Source of the DNA: Marinimicrobium sp. C6131
Lineage (GTDB): Bacteria > Pseudomonadota > Gammaproteobacteria > Pseudomonadales > Cellvibrionaceae
Length of the DNA: 64,000 nt
Reading direction: 5' to 3'
NCBI RefSeq assembly: GCF_026153455.1
Contig: NZ_CP110629.1
Coordinates: forward strand, 3,224,001 to 3,288,000
The notes below the pieces were generated by a model. That model had not been told where the DNA came from. It made no database searches and saw nothing but the letters and a program-made list of their open reading frames with translations. Of the stretch, positions 35,344 through 43,713 are shown one piece after another (positions within the stretch are counted from its first letter, which is position 1; every line of letters starts with the position of its first letter). Both the position numbers and the translations under genes were made by a program.

Positions 35344-35577
35344 CTAAAAAGAGAGAACTCGTTCACACCCCATAAAGCGAGACTGCATTGCAACTGTTGT
35401 GCCGTCACTTCCACGTAAAGCCCAAACTTCCGTTATACACGAAACAGTTCCGTCAGGGGTCTGATAATTGTTAATGATTCTTTCAACCAAGTGCCATTTA
35501 GCGGCATGAGCTAACGATGACGAAAAGCAAATTGAGAAAAGGAATATAGCAGCAATTATTTTATTTAACTTACGCAT
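35344..35577 (-). CDS. Small secreted protein of unknown function
   Basis: A 77-residue protein starting MRKLNKIIAAIFLFSICFSS with a clear signal peptide (cleavage after LAHA). The mature part is about 52 residues and has two Cys (VSCITEVW and FMGCERV), so it is probably disulphide-bonded in the periplasm. The ATG at 35577 has a strong GGAGG nine bases upstream. Its AT-rich sequence differs from the neighbouring core genes. Confidence 0.65.
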   Translation of the reverse strand: MRKLNKIIAAIFLFSICFSSSLAHAAKWHLVERIINNYQTPDGTVSCITEVWALRGSDGTTVAMQSRFMGCERVLSF

Positions 35578-35652
35578 AATTTTTACCTCCATGTAAGTGA
35601 ATATTTTTAGTAAATAAACAAAATTCGATTGGATCAAATTATTATCTTCTGG

Positions 35653-36297
35653 TCAACTGACTGCCTTCCGCAACTCAAGAACACATCGACTCCCGCCCAC
35701 ACCCGGCACTGCCAGAGTTTGGTGGGATACCAAAGTGACGCGCCCTTCAATTTCCGCCAATTCCGCCTCGGGATAAACGCCTTTCATGGCCATAAACAGG
35801 CCTTCTGGTGCGAGTAAGTGCTCACATCCGGATACCATATCCGCCAAACTGGCAAAGGCACGGCTGATCACGATGTCGAAGGGTTGGTCGGGCCGGAACT
35901 GTTCGACGCGGCGGTTTTCCACCGCGACGTTGTTCAGCTTAAGCAGAGTCTTGACGTGGAACAGGAACCGGGTTTTCTTGCCGTTGCTGTCGAGCAGGGT
36001 GATCTGGCAATCGGGTAAAGCGATGGCCAGGGGGATACCGGGCAGGCCGCCGCCGGTACCCACGTCGATCAGCCGCCGGGGGGTTCTGGCCTGCACATGG
36101 GCCAGTACGCTCAGACTGTCGAGCAGGTGCCGGTCGAGCATGGCGTCGATGTCGCGCACGGCGGACAGGTTGTAGGCCCGGTTCCACTTGTGGAACTCCT
36201 GCAGGTAAGTCAGCAGCTGCTCCGTTTGAGTCTCAGTAATGGCAAGGCCCAGCTCGGCAATGCCCGCTTTCAACCGGGCCTTCAGGGGGTCGCTCAT
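35653..36297 (-). CDS. rsmG: 16S rRNA (guanine-527-N7)-methyltransferase
   Basis: A SAM-dependent methyltransferase of 214 residues (GidB). The SAM motif is RRLIDVGTGGGLPGIPLAI, and DIVISRAFASLADMV is conserved in the family. Its ATGA start overlaps the mnmG stop by four bases, so the two genes are translationally coupled. Confidence 0.97.
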   Translation of the reverse strand: MSDPLKARLKAGIAELGLAITETQTEQLLTYLQEFHKWNRAYNLSAVRDIDAMLDRHLLDSLSVLAHVQARTPRRLIDVGTGGGLPGIPLAIALPDCQITLLDSNGKKTRFLFHVKTLLKLNNVAVENRRVEQFRPDQPFDIVISRAFASLADMVSGCEHLLAPEGLFMAMKGVYPEAELAEIEGRVTLVSHQTLAVPGVGGSRCVLELRKAVS

Positions 36298-38189
36298 GAG
36301 GCTTGGGAGGTCTCCCGCTGCAAAAGGCCGCGCTTTTTCAGGTGAATCAGCAGCAGTGACACCGCTGCCGGAGTCACGCCCGGTATGCGCGAGGCGCGCG
36401 CCAGGGTTTCAGGACGGGCGGCACTCAGTTTCTGCTTCACTTCGTTGGACAGGCCCTCGACCTTGTCAAAATCGAATTCGGTCGGGATCAGGGTCTGTTC
36501 GTGGGCGCGCAGGCGATTGATTTCGTCCTGCTGCCGATCGATGTAACCGGAGTACTTGGCATCAATTTCTACCTGCAGCGCGACGCGCTCGTCCGCCACC
36601 GGCTCGCCTTTCAGGGCCGCCACATCCGGATAATTCAACTGCGGGCGCTTGAGCAATTCAAACAGGCTGTATTCCCGGTTGAGCGGGGCGTCAATTTTAC
36701 TTTCCAGCGCCTTGGCGGCGTCGGAACCGGCCTGAACCCAGGTGGTTTTCAGACGTTCCTGTTCGCGGGCGATCCCGTCGCGCTGTTCGCAAAACTGCGC
36801 CCAGTGATCATCAGCGATCAGGCCCATGGCCCGCGCCTGCTCGGTCAGACGCAGATCGGCATTGTCTTCGCGCAGCAGCAGGCGATATTCCGCCCGGCTG
36901 GTGAACATCCGGTAGGGCTCCTGGGTGCCCATGGTGATCAGGTCGTCGACCAGCACGCCGATGTAGGCTTCATCGCGGCGTGGGCACCAGGCGTCGAGAT
37001 CCCGGGCGCGGCGGGCGGCGTTGATGCCCGCGAGCAGCCCCTGGGCGCCGGCTTCCTCGTAGCCGGTGGTGCCGTTGATCTGCCCGGCAAAGTACAGGCC
37101 TGAAATGGCCTTGGTTTCCAGGCTGTAATTCAGGTCCTGGGGATTGAAGTAATCGTATTCAATCGCATAGCCCGGGCGGGTGATGTGGGCGTTTTCAAAG
37201 CCTTTGATCGAACGCACCAGTTCCAGTTGCACATCGAACGGCAGACTGGTGGAAATGCCATTGGGGTAGAGCTCCCGGGTGTTCAGACCCTCGGGCTCGA
37301 TAAAGACCTGGTGCGAGGATTTGTCCGCAAACCGATGGATTTTGTCTTCGATCGACGGGCAGTAGCGCGGGCCAATCCCCTCGATCACTCCGGAATACAT
37401 GGGGGAGCGGTCCAGCCCGCCACGGATGATGTCGTGGGTGCGCTCGTTGGTATGGGTGATCCAGCAGCACACCTGCTGTGGGTGCCAGTCCCGTGAGCCC
37501 CGGGCGGACATGACCGGTCTGGGCTCGTCGCCCCATTGCTCCTGAAGCTCACTGAAATCCACACTTTTGGCATCGATTCGCGGCGGGGTGCCGGTTTTCA
37601 GGCGATCAACGCGCAGAGGCAGCTCCCGCAAGCGGGCCGCCAGAGTCTGTGCCGGCGGATCACCCGCGCGGCCACCGGCATGGTTTTCCAGACCAATGTG
37701 AATCTTGCCGCCAAGGAAGGTCCCGGTCGTCAACACCACGGTAGGCGCCAGAAATTTCAATCCCATCTGGGTGACGACGCCCTCGACGGTGTCACCGTTG
37801 ACGATCAGATCATCGGCCGCCTGTTGAAAAATACTCAGGTTCGGCTGGTTCTCGAGTTGGTTGCGGATCGCGCTTTTGTACAGTGCGCGATCGGCCTGTG
37901 CTCGGGTGGCTCGAACGGCGGGTCCTTTGCGGGAGTTCAATACCCGAAACTGGATACCGGCGCGGTCGGTTGCCATGGCCATGGCGCCACCCAGGGCATC
38001 AATTTCTTTCACCAGGTGGCTTTTCCCGATCCCACCAATGGCCGGATTACAGGACATCTGCCCCAGAGTATCGACGTTGTGGGTGAGCAACAGGGTTTTA
38101 CAGCCCATACGAGCGGCCGCCAGACAGGCTTCGGTGCCGGCGTGACCGCCGCCGATGACGATGACGTCAAAGCGCTCGGGGTAAATCAT
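36294..38189 (-). CDS. mnmG: tRNA uridine 5-carboxymethylaminomethyl modification enzyme MnmG
   Basis: The FAD-binding partner of MnmE in wobble-uridine modification (631 residues, GidA). FAD site DVIVIGGGHAGTEACLAAAR; further family blocks are CNPAIGGIGKSHLVKEIDAL, GTFLGGKIHIG and the C-terminal helical tRNA-binding domain. Its partner mnmE is encoded in the same window at 39463-40827. Its upstream region is the oriC-like sequence. Confidence 0.98.
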   Translation of the reverse strand: MIYPERFDVIVIGGGHAGTEACLAAARMGCKTLLLTHNVDTLGQMSCNPAIGGIGKSHLVKEIDALGGAMAMATDRAGIQFRVLNSRKGPAVRATRAQADRALYKSAIRNQLENQPNLSIFQQAADDLIVNGDTVEGVVTQMGLKFLAPTVVLTTGTFLGGKIHIGLENHAGGRAGDPPAQTLAARLRELPLRVDRLKTGTPPRIDAKSVDFSELQEQWGDEPRPVMSARGSRDWHPQQVCCWITHTNERTHDIIRGGLDRSPMYSGVIEGIGPRYCPSIEDKIHRFADKSSHQVFIEPEGLNTRELYPNGISTSLPFDVQLELVRSIKGFENAHITRPGYAIEYDYFNPQDLNYSLETKAISGLYFAGQINGTTGYEEAGAQGLLAGINAARRARDLDAWCPRRDEAYIGVLVDDLITMGTQEPYRMFTSRAEYRLLLREDNADLRLTEQARAMGLIADDHWAQFCEQRDGIAREQERLKTTWVQAGSDAAKALESKIDAPLNREYSLFELLKRPQLNYPDVAALKGEPVADERVALQVEIDAKYSGYIDRQQDEINRLRAHEQTLIPTEFDFDKVEGLSNEVKQKLSAARPETLARASRIPGVTPAAVSLLLIHLKKRGLLQRETSQAS

Positions 38190-38259
38190 AGCTGGAGGCC
38201 TCCGGGGCCGTACCGGTGAAAATGGGCGAGCATTATAGGGCCTGAATCGGATTTGTACA

Positions 38260-38710
38260 AAAGTTGTTCAGTTTCTAAACAAATGCAAAATAATCAGTTA
38301 TACAGATAAGTATTAAGTAATTAAGTTAATAGATAAGTTAGTTAAGTATTTAATGCTGTTACTACTAATGGTGAGCGACAATTCTGTGTAGAAGTCCGGA
38401 AACTGTTTATCTAACAAAGACTTAGCGTGATAGTAACCCACGGGACAAAGCGCGGGTAACGGGCTGACAAGCTGACCGCAAGCTGGTGACGAAAAGGCAA
38501 GTTATACAGAAAATCCGGAATGGCCGAGTTATCCCCAATTTCATCGCCAGCTTTTACCCCCAGGCGTTCACAGGGTTATCCCCAAGACTTCAGTGAATTC
38601 ACGGTAAATCAATCAGTTATGGGTGAAACCTGTGAACAAGTGTGGATAACCGTTGTAAGTTTACCCTATTGATGGATCTCCAGCTGTGGATAACTGTTGT
38701 CCACAGTTGT
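38260..38710. other. Candidate replication origin (oriC-like), mnmG side
   Basis: The 596-base gap upstream of mnmG has no gene before the tRNA. It begins with an AT-rich stretch (about 38270-38360) with repeated AGATAAGT and TTAAGT units, suited to unwinding. DnaA-box-like nonamers follow. TGTGGATAA at 38641-38649 and 38685-38693 match the consensus perfectly; TTATCCCCA at 38529-38537 and 38576-38584, TTATACAGA at 38298-38306 and 38502-38510, and TTGTCCACA at 38697-38705 are near matches. In E. coli oriC lies beside mnmG; pseudomonads have a second origin-like cluster there. Confidence 0.65.
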
Positions 38711-38785
38711 GTGTAAGTGGGCGATTGGCGTTTTGCGCTGTCGGGGATTGAATACCGCCTCCGGCTACTATTAAATAAATCCAGC

Positions 38786-38861
38786 GCCGCAATAGCTCAG
38801 TCGGCAGAGCAACTGATTCGTAATCAGTAGGTCGGAGGTTCGATTCCTCTTTGCGGCACCA
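38786..38861 (+). tRNA. tRNA-Thr(CGT)
   Basis: A complete 76-base tRNA with an encoded CCA end. The acceptor stem is GCCGCAA with TTGCGGC, the D-arm starts AGCTCAGTCGGCAGAGC, the anticodon stem is ACTGA/TCAGT with loop TTCGTAA (anticodon CGT at 38819-38821), and the T-arm contains GGTTCGATTCC. It reads threonine ACG codons. Confidence 0.96.
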
Positions 38862-38896
38862 CCCGATTCACCGTCATTGACTCCATAGGAGAGGCC

Positions 38897-39457
38897 ATGT
38901 CATCCGCCAATGCACGACCGGACGCCGAGGCGGTGTACCAGTTCTGGTTTCAGGAACTGACGTCCAGGCAGTGGTTTACGAAGGATCCCGCGCTGGACGA
39001 GACAATTGGTGCCCGGTTTGGACACCTTTTGGAGCAGGCGAAGTGTGGCGAGCTATGGGCTTGGCGAGACACGCCAGAAGGTCGGCTGGCGGAGGTGATC
39101 GTGCTCGATCAGTTCTCCCGCAATATTTACCGGGAGCGTCCGGAGGCCTTTGCCCAAGACGCCCTGGCGCTGGTGTTGGCGCAGGAAGCGGTCCGGCAGG
39201 GGGCGGATCAGGCCCTGGAGCCTCAGGCCAGGGCCTTCCTATATATGCCTTATATGCACAGCGAGTCGCGGGCGATTCATCAGGAGGCGCTGAAACTGTT
39301 TGATCAGCCTGGATTGGAGTACAACCTCAAGTTTGAGATTCGCCACTGGGAGATCATTGAGCGATTCGGGCGTTACCCTCATCGCAATGAGATACTCGGG
39401 CGGAAAAGTACGAAAGAGGAATTGAGGTTCTTGCAGGAACCCGGATCGTCCTTCTGA
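38897..39457 (+). CDS. DUF924 family protein
   Basis: A 186-residue soluble, all-helical protein. It has the family signature EAVYQFWFQEL, WFTKDPALDETI and LDQFSRNIYR, then a late FLYMPYMHSES segment. Biochemical function is not established; the fold resembles TPR-like helical bundles. AGGAGAGG precedes the ATG. It is the only plus-strand gene between the two origin candidates and converges on mnmE. Confidence 0.9.
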   Translation: MSSANARPDAEAVYQFWFQELTSRQWFTKDPALDETIGARFGHLLEQAKCGELWAWRDTPEGRLAEVIVLDQFSRNIYRERPEAFAQDALALVLAQEAVRQGADQALEPQARAFLYMPYMHSESRAIHQEALKLFDQPGLEYNLKFEIRHWEIIERFGRYPHRNEILGRKSTKEELRFLQEPGSSF

Positions 39458-39462
39458 AGCTT

Positions 39463-40827
39463 TTATTTGCCGATACAGAAGGATGAGAAGATGCGCCCCA
39501 GCAAGTCGTCGGGAGTAAACTGACCGGTGATTTCACTCAGGCATTCCTGGGCCTGACGCAGATCCTCGGCGAGCAGTTCCCCGGCGGCGTGGAGCTGCAG
39601 TTGCTCCCAGCCATTGTCCAGCGCAGCCCGAGCTCTTTCCAGGGCATCGAGGTGACGGCGCCGGGCGGTAAAGGTGCTCTCGCCCGCGTCTTCAAAACCC
39701 ATGACGGTTTTCAGGTGCTGCTTCAGCGCATCGACTCCGGCCCCGCTGGCGGCACTGATGGCCAGACAGACCGGGGCCTCGTGACGCACGCCTGGCGGCT
39801 CGCCGGTCAGATCAATTTTGTTGCGAATCAACGTCAGCTTGTCGGGGTCCGGTAATTGCTGGACAAACTCCGGCCAAAGCGCGGCCGGATCGGTCACGTC
39901 GGTGCTCTGGCTGTCCACCAGCAAGAGGATTCGATCGGCGCGGTGAATTTCCTGCCAGGCCCGCTCCACACCGATTTTCTCCACCTCGTCCGGGGTGTCC
40001 CTGAGACCGGCGGTATCGATAATGTGCAGGGGCATACCATCGATGTGGATATGCTCGCGCAGTACGTCCCGAGTGGTGCCTTCAATATGGGTGACAATGG
40101 CACTGTCCCGACCGGAGAGGGCATTGAGCAGGCTGGATTTACCCGCATTGGGTTTACCCGCAATCACCACATTCATCCCGTCGCGCAACAGTGTGCCCTG
40201 GCGCGCTTGGGCAAACACAGCGTCCAGCCGCTGGCGAATGTCGGCAAGGTCGCCGGCCACTTTGCCATCACTGAGAAAGTCGATTTCTTCCTCGGGAAAG
40301 TCAATGGCGGCCTCCACGTAGATGCGCAGGGCAATCAGGGCTTCCACCAACTCATTGACCTTGTGCGAGAAAGCGCCTTGGAGTGAGTGCAGGGCACTGC
40401 GGGCGGCCTGCTCGCTGGAGGCGTCTATGAGGTCCGCAATGGCTTCGGCCTGGGCAAGGTCCAGTTTGTCGTTGAGGAAGGCGCGCTCGGAAAATTCCCC
40501 GGGGCGGGCCAGTCGGGCGCCCCGCTCGCAGGCACTGCGCAACAGCCAGTCGAGAATGACGGGACCCCCGTGTCCCTGCAGTTCGACGACGTCCTCGCCG
40601 GTGAAGGAGTGGGGGCCCGGGAAAAACAGTGCAATGCCCTGATCCAACGCTTCGCCCTGGGTATTGAGAAACGGGAGGTAATGGGCGTGGCGGGGTTTGA
40701 GGGGCTGGGCGGTGATCTGTTCGCCAATAGCGCGCGCCTTGGGGCCCGACAGGCGAATGATACCGACACCACCGCGACCGGTGGCGGTGGCGATGGCGGC
40801 GATGGTGTCGGTGGGGGTCAGGTCCAC
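39463..40827 (-). CDS. mnmE: tRNA modification GTPase MnmE (TrmE)
   Basis: Works with MnmG to install cmnm5U in tRNA wobble positions. It has an N-terminal folate-binding domain (TDTIAAIATATGRGGVGIIR), a helical domain with an inserted G domain (GKPNAGKSSLLNAL, EGTTRDVLREHI, DTAGLRDT), and the catalytic C-terminal motif FCIGK, here the last five residues. 454 residues, all motifs intact. Three bases downstream of yidC. Confidence 0.98.
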   Translation of the reverse strand: MDLTPTDTIAAIATATGRGGVGIIRLSGPKARAIGEQITAQPLKPRHAHYLPFLNTQGEALDQGIALFFPGPHSFTGEDVVELQGHGGPVILDWLLRSACERGARLARPGEFSERAFLNDKLDLAQAEAIADLIDASSEQAARSALHSLQGAFSHKVNELVEALIALRIYVEAAIDFPEEEIDFLSDGKVAGDLADIRQRLDAVFAQARQGTLLRDGMNVVIAGKPNAGKSSLLNALSGRDSAIVTHIEGTTRDVLREHIHIDGMPLHIIDTAGLRDTPDEVEKIGVERAWQEIHRADRILLLVDSQSTDVTDPAALWPEFVQQLPDPDKLTLIRNKIDLTGEPPGVRHEAPVCLAISAASGAGVDALKQHLKTVMGFEDAGESTFTARRRHLDALERARAALDNGWEQLQLHAAGELLAEDLRQAQECLSEITGQFTPDDLLGRIFSSFCIGK

Positions 40828-40830
40828 GAG

Positions 40831-42519
40831 TTAGCTTTTTACTCCTTCGCGTTCAATCTGACGGGTAATAATGTACTGCTGGGTAATGGACAGGGTATTG
40901 TTGGTTACCCAGTACAGCACCAGACCCGCCGGGAAGAACAGGAACAGGAAGGTGAACACAATGGGCATCAACTGCATGATTTTCGCCTGAGTCGGATCCG
41001 GCGGCGTCGGGTTCAGCTTGAACTGAATGAACATGGTCAGACCCATAAGCAATGGCAGGACATAGTAGGGGTCTTTGACTGACAGATCCTGAATCCACAG
41101 GAAGAAGGGCGCATGACGCAGCTCGACACTTTCCATCAGTACCCAGTACAGCGCCAGGAACACCGGCATCTGGATCAGAATGGGCAGGCAGCCCCCCAGC
41201 GGGTTCACTTTTTCCTTTTTATAGAGCTTCATCAACTCCTGGGACATTTTCTGGCGATCGTCGCCGTAGCGTTCTTTCAGCTCCGCCATTTTCGGGCTCA
41301 GCTTGCGCATTTTCGCCATGGACCTGTAGCTGGTGGCGCTTAGCTTGAAGAATGCTGCCTTAATTATAATTGTCAAAGCAATAATTGCGAGCCCCCAGTT
41401 GTTCAGGAAGCCGTGCAACCAGTCCAGCACGGTGAACAGAGGCTTGGCAATCCACCACAGCCAACCGTAGTCGACGGTGAGGTCCAGGTAGGGTGAGATG
41501 GTCTCCAGCTTCTGGGTGTCTTTGGGACCGGTGTAGAACTGGGCGGAGATCTGGCCTTGAGTACCGGGCGCTACTTCGGTGCTCGGGCTGGTGAAACCGA
41601 GCAGGTACATGTCGCGGTTTCCCAGTTGACGAAGGTGGTAGTTATGGGTTTTTTCCGCGTCCGGAATCCAGGCGCTGACAAAATAATGCTGGACCATGGC
41701 GACCCAACCACCTTCTTTCTGGGTTTTGAAGGTCTGTTCGCTCAGGTCATCAAAATCCAGTTTTTTGTACTTTTCCTCATCGGTGGTGATCGCGGCACCC
41801 AAAAACGGGTTGAGGGCGAAGAGTCCGCCCGGTCCGGCGCCGGCAGCGGAACTGTCGCGCTTGATCTGTCCGTAGAGGTTGGCCTGCCAGGGCTCGTCGC
41901 TCTGGTTATCGACCAGGTAGTCGAGTCTGACCAGGTACTCACCACGCTCGAAGGTGTATCGCTTGGTGATGGTCACGTCACCCTGTTGATAGGTCAGGTC
42001 GACCTGCAGTTGGTCCGCGCCGTCTGCCAGTTGGTATTGCTGCTGACTGGACTGAAAGACGGGCCGTTCGCCGTCCCGGGTGTCGGTAGCATTGCGCCCC
42101 ACCAAACCACTTTGCGCGACATAGGTTTGTGCGTCGGTGTTGTTGAGCAGCACATAGGGTTCGTCGGGTTTATTCAGGCGGGCGTAATGCTGACGTAGGG
42201 CCGAGTACACCAGGTCGCCGCCGCGGGGATCGATTTCCACGATCAGGGTATCGGTTTCCACGCGAATGGGCTGGCGTGCGGCGTTGTTTTGGCTGGGCAC
42301 CTCGACATCGTTGGCCGTGTCTCCCGGAGCCGAGGGCAGTTCGCTCGCGGTATCGGTTGCGTCCGGAATATCGTTGTCGTTCTCAGGGGAAGAGGTCTGC
42401 TCCGAACGGGGTTGACTGGACTGTTCGGCGAGGCTCTCCTGGAAGTCGTTGTAGCGGATAACCAGAGTGAACACGACGGCGCACATGGCCGTGATTAACA
42501 GGGTTTTTTGCCAATCCAT
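40831..42519 (-). CDS. yidC: Membrane protein insertase YidC
   Basis: Inserts membrane proteins with or without SecYEG. It has an N-terminal membrane helix, an acidic Ser/Asp-rich linker (residues about 30-80), a large periplasmic beta domain and the conserved five-helix core (WGLAIIALTIIIKAAFFKLS, GGCLPILIQMPVFLALYWVL). 562 residues is normal for proteobacteria. It belongs to the rpmH-rnpA-yidD-yidC-mnmE set. Confidence 0.98.
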   Translation of the reverse strand: MDWQKTLLITAMCAVVFTLVIRYNDFQESLAEQSSQPRSEQTSSPENDNDIPDATDTASELPSAPGDTANDVEVPSQNNAARQPIRVETDTLIVEIDPRGGDLVYSALRQHYARLNKPDEPYVLLNNTDAQTYVAQSGLVGRNATDTRDGERPVFQSSQQQYQLADGADQLQVDLTYQQGDVTITKRYTFERGEYLVRLDYLVDNQSDEPWQANLYGQIKRDSSAAGAGPGGLFALNPFLGAAITTDEEKYKKLDFDDLSEQTFKTQKEGGWVAMVQHYFVSAWIPDAEKTHNYHLRQLGNRDMYLLGFTSPSTEVAPGTQGQISAQFYTGPKDTQKLETISPYLDLTVDYGWLWWIAKPLFTVLDWLHGFLNNWGLAIIALTIIIKAAFFKLSATSYRSMAKMRKLSPKMAELKERYGDDRQKMSQELMKLYKKEKVNPLGGCLPILIQMPVFLALYWVLMESVELRHAPFFLWIQDLSVKDPYYVLPLLMGLTMFIQFKLNPTPPDPTQAKIMQLMPIVFTFLFLFFPAGLVLYWVTNNTLSITQQYIITRQIEREGVKS

Positions 42520-42521
42520 CT

Positions 42522-42770
42522 TTATTTACTGCCATCAGTAGGGTGTGAGTGATTGGGGTGGGCCGGAACAGGATCCTCGCCCCCGGGATGCCACGGGTGG
42601 CATTTTAATAGTCGGCGAACGGTCAGATAACCCCCGCGAAGAACACCGTGACGGGCAATGGCCTCCTCGGCGTAGTGGGAGCAGCTTGGATAGAAACGGC
42701 ACTGATTGCCTACCCAGGGACTGAGTAGATAACGGTAGAGCCAAATCAGTCGAAGTGCCAGCCAACGCAT
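42522..42770 (-). CDS. yidD: Membrane protein insertion efficiency factor YidD
   Basis: A small inner-membrane-associated protein (82 residues) with the family block YRYLLSPWVGNQCRFYPSCS and the following HYAEEAIARHG. The start is the ATG at 42770, four bases after the rnpA stop; the open frame upstream lies inside rnpA in another reading frame. Confidence 0.95.
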   Translation of the reverse strand: MRWLALRLIWLYRYLLSPWVGNQCRFYPSCSHYAEEAIARHGVLRGGYLTVRRLLKCHPWHPGGEDPVPAHPNHSHPTDGSK

Positions 42771-42774
42771 GGGG

Positions 42775-43158
42775 TCAACCTGTCGATTCGGGGGTGGACG
42801 CCGCCAGGGCTTTGCGGGCAATGCGCAACCACTGTCGGTCCAGCTGATCGATAAGGGTGCGATTATCCAGACTGTCCATACCCTTTCGCGCCAATACAAT
42901 AACATCAATACCGGAAAAGGTCGGTGGTTGGCGGCGAAAAGTTTCCCGAATGAGGCGTTTCATCCGATTGCGTTCGGTGGCCAGACGGATGTGTTTTTTG
43001 GCGATGATTAACCCGAGGCGAGCAGAGGAGTGCTCATTGGGCCGTGCCAGTATCAGGAAATGCTTGTGGGAGGCGCGAAACGGGGCGTCCGCAAAAACCG
43101 CTTGAAAGTCGTCAGAGGTAAGCAGCCGGTGTGCTTTGGGGAAAGCCTGGGAAGCCAC
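42775..43158 (-). CDS. rnpA: Ribonuclease P protein component
   Basis: The 127-residue basic protein subunit of RNase P, which matures tRNA 5' ends. It starts with FPKAHRLLTSDDFQAVF and contains the RNR motif (ERNRMKRLIRETFRR). It follows rpmH after 45 bases. Confidence 0.97.
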   Translation of the reverse strand: MASQAFPKAHRLLTSDDFQAVFADAPFRASHKHFLILARPNEHSSARLGLIIAKKHIRLATERNRMKRLIRETFRRQPPTFSGIDVIVLARKGMDSLDNRTLIDQLDRQWLRIARKALAASTPESTG

Positions 43159-43203
43159 TTAACTCTGACAACTAAAAACGGTGCAGCGCAAAGGCGGGCA
43201 CGT

Positions 43204-43338
43204 TTATACGGCCAGAGCCTTGCGACCTTTGGCACGACGACGAGCCAGTACAGCGCGACCGTTTTTGGTGGCCATGCGAGCACGGAAACCGTGGGTGCGC
43301 TTACGCTTCAGTACGCTGGGCTGAAATGTTCTTTTCAT
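43204..43338 (-). CDS. rpmH: 50S ribosomal protein L34
   Basis: A 44-residue, very basic protein, MKRTFQPSVLKRKRTHGFR at its start and RRRAKGRKALAV at its end, identical in style to all bacterial L34. First gene of the rpmH-rnpA-yidD-yidC-mnmE group, divergent from dnaA. Confidence 0.98.
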   Translation of the reverse strand: MKRTFQPSVLKRKRTHGFRARMATKNGRAVLARRRAKGRKALAV

Positions 43339-43499
43339 GGAAGTAACCTGCCGTTCGAATTCCTGGTAAACCCGCACCTGGCGGGAAAAGAGGCGCGATT
43401 TTATAGAAAATCGAGGCTAAAGGCAACGGATTGGTGGGGGTTTCTCGGTATTTCTCCCGATAAAGCGGTAAATTTGCGGTTATTCCTGTTTATGAGGTG

Positions 43500-43713
43500 C
43501 TTGTCAATAGGTTAACAACAGGATATCCACAGGTATTGGTTAATAAATGATCGGTTTTGGTGGTCGTATCTGTGGGTAAAGGTAGAGCAAGCGTTCAGAT
43601 AACTTATTGAAAAGACACTGTTAATAATAAAAATTATGCAGAAAAAAAGATTCCCGGACTGTGGATAACTACATTTATAGAGAGTACACTAGCTTCCGTT
43701 TTTTTGGATAATA
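43500..43713. other. DnaA-box region and candidate origin between rpmH and dnaA
   Basis: The gap between the divergent rpmH and dnaA contains a perfect DnaA box TGTGGATAA (43660-43668) and near matches ATATCCACA (43523-43531) and TGTGGGTAA (43571-43579). An AT-rich tract (about 43600-43650) lies between them. In Pseudomonas the active oriC is in this position. The perfect box lies where the -35 of a dnaA promoter would be (possible -10 TACACT, 43685-43690), so DnaA could repress its own gene. The 43339-43500 part shows no further feature. Confidence 0.6.

Noticed and set aside
38786..38861. tRNA-Thr as an integration site for an element
   Set aside because: No integrase is nearby and no repeat of the tRNA 3' end is seen in the window; the flanks are core genes.
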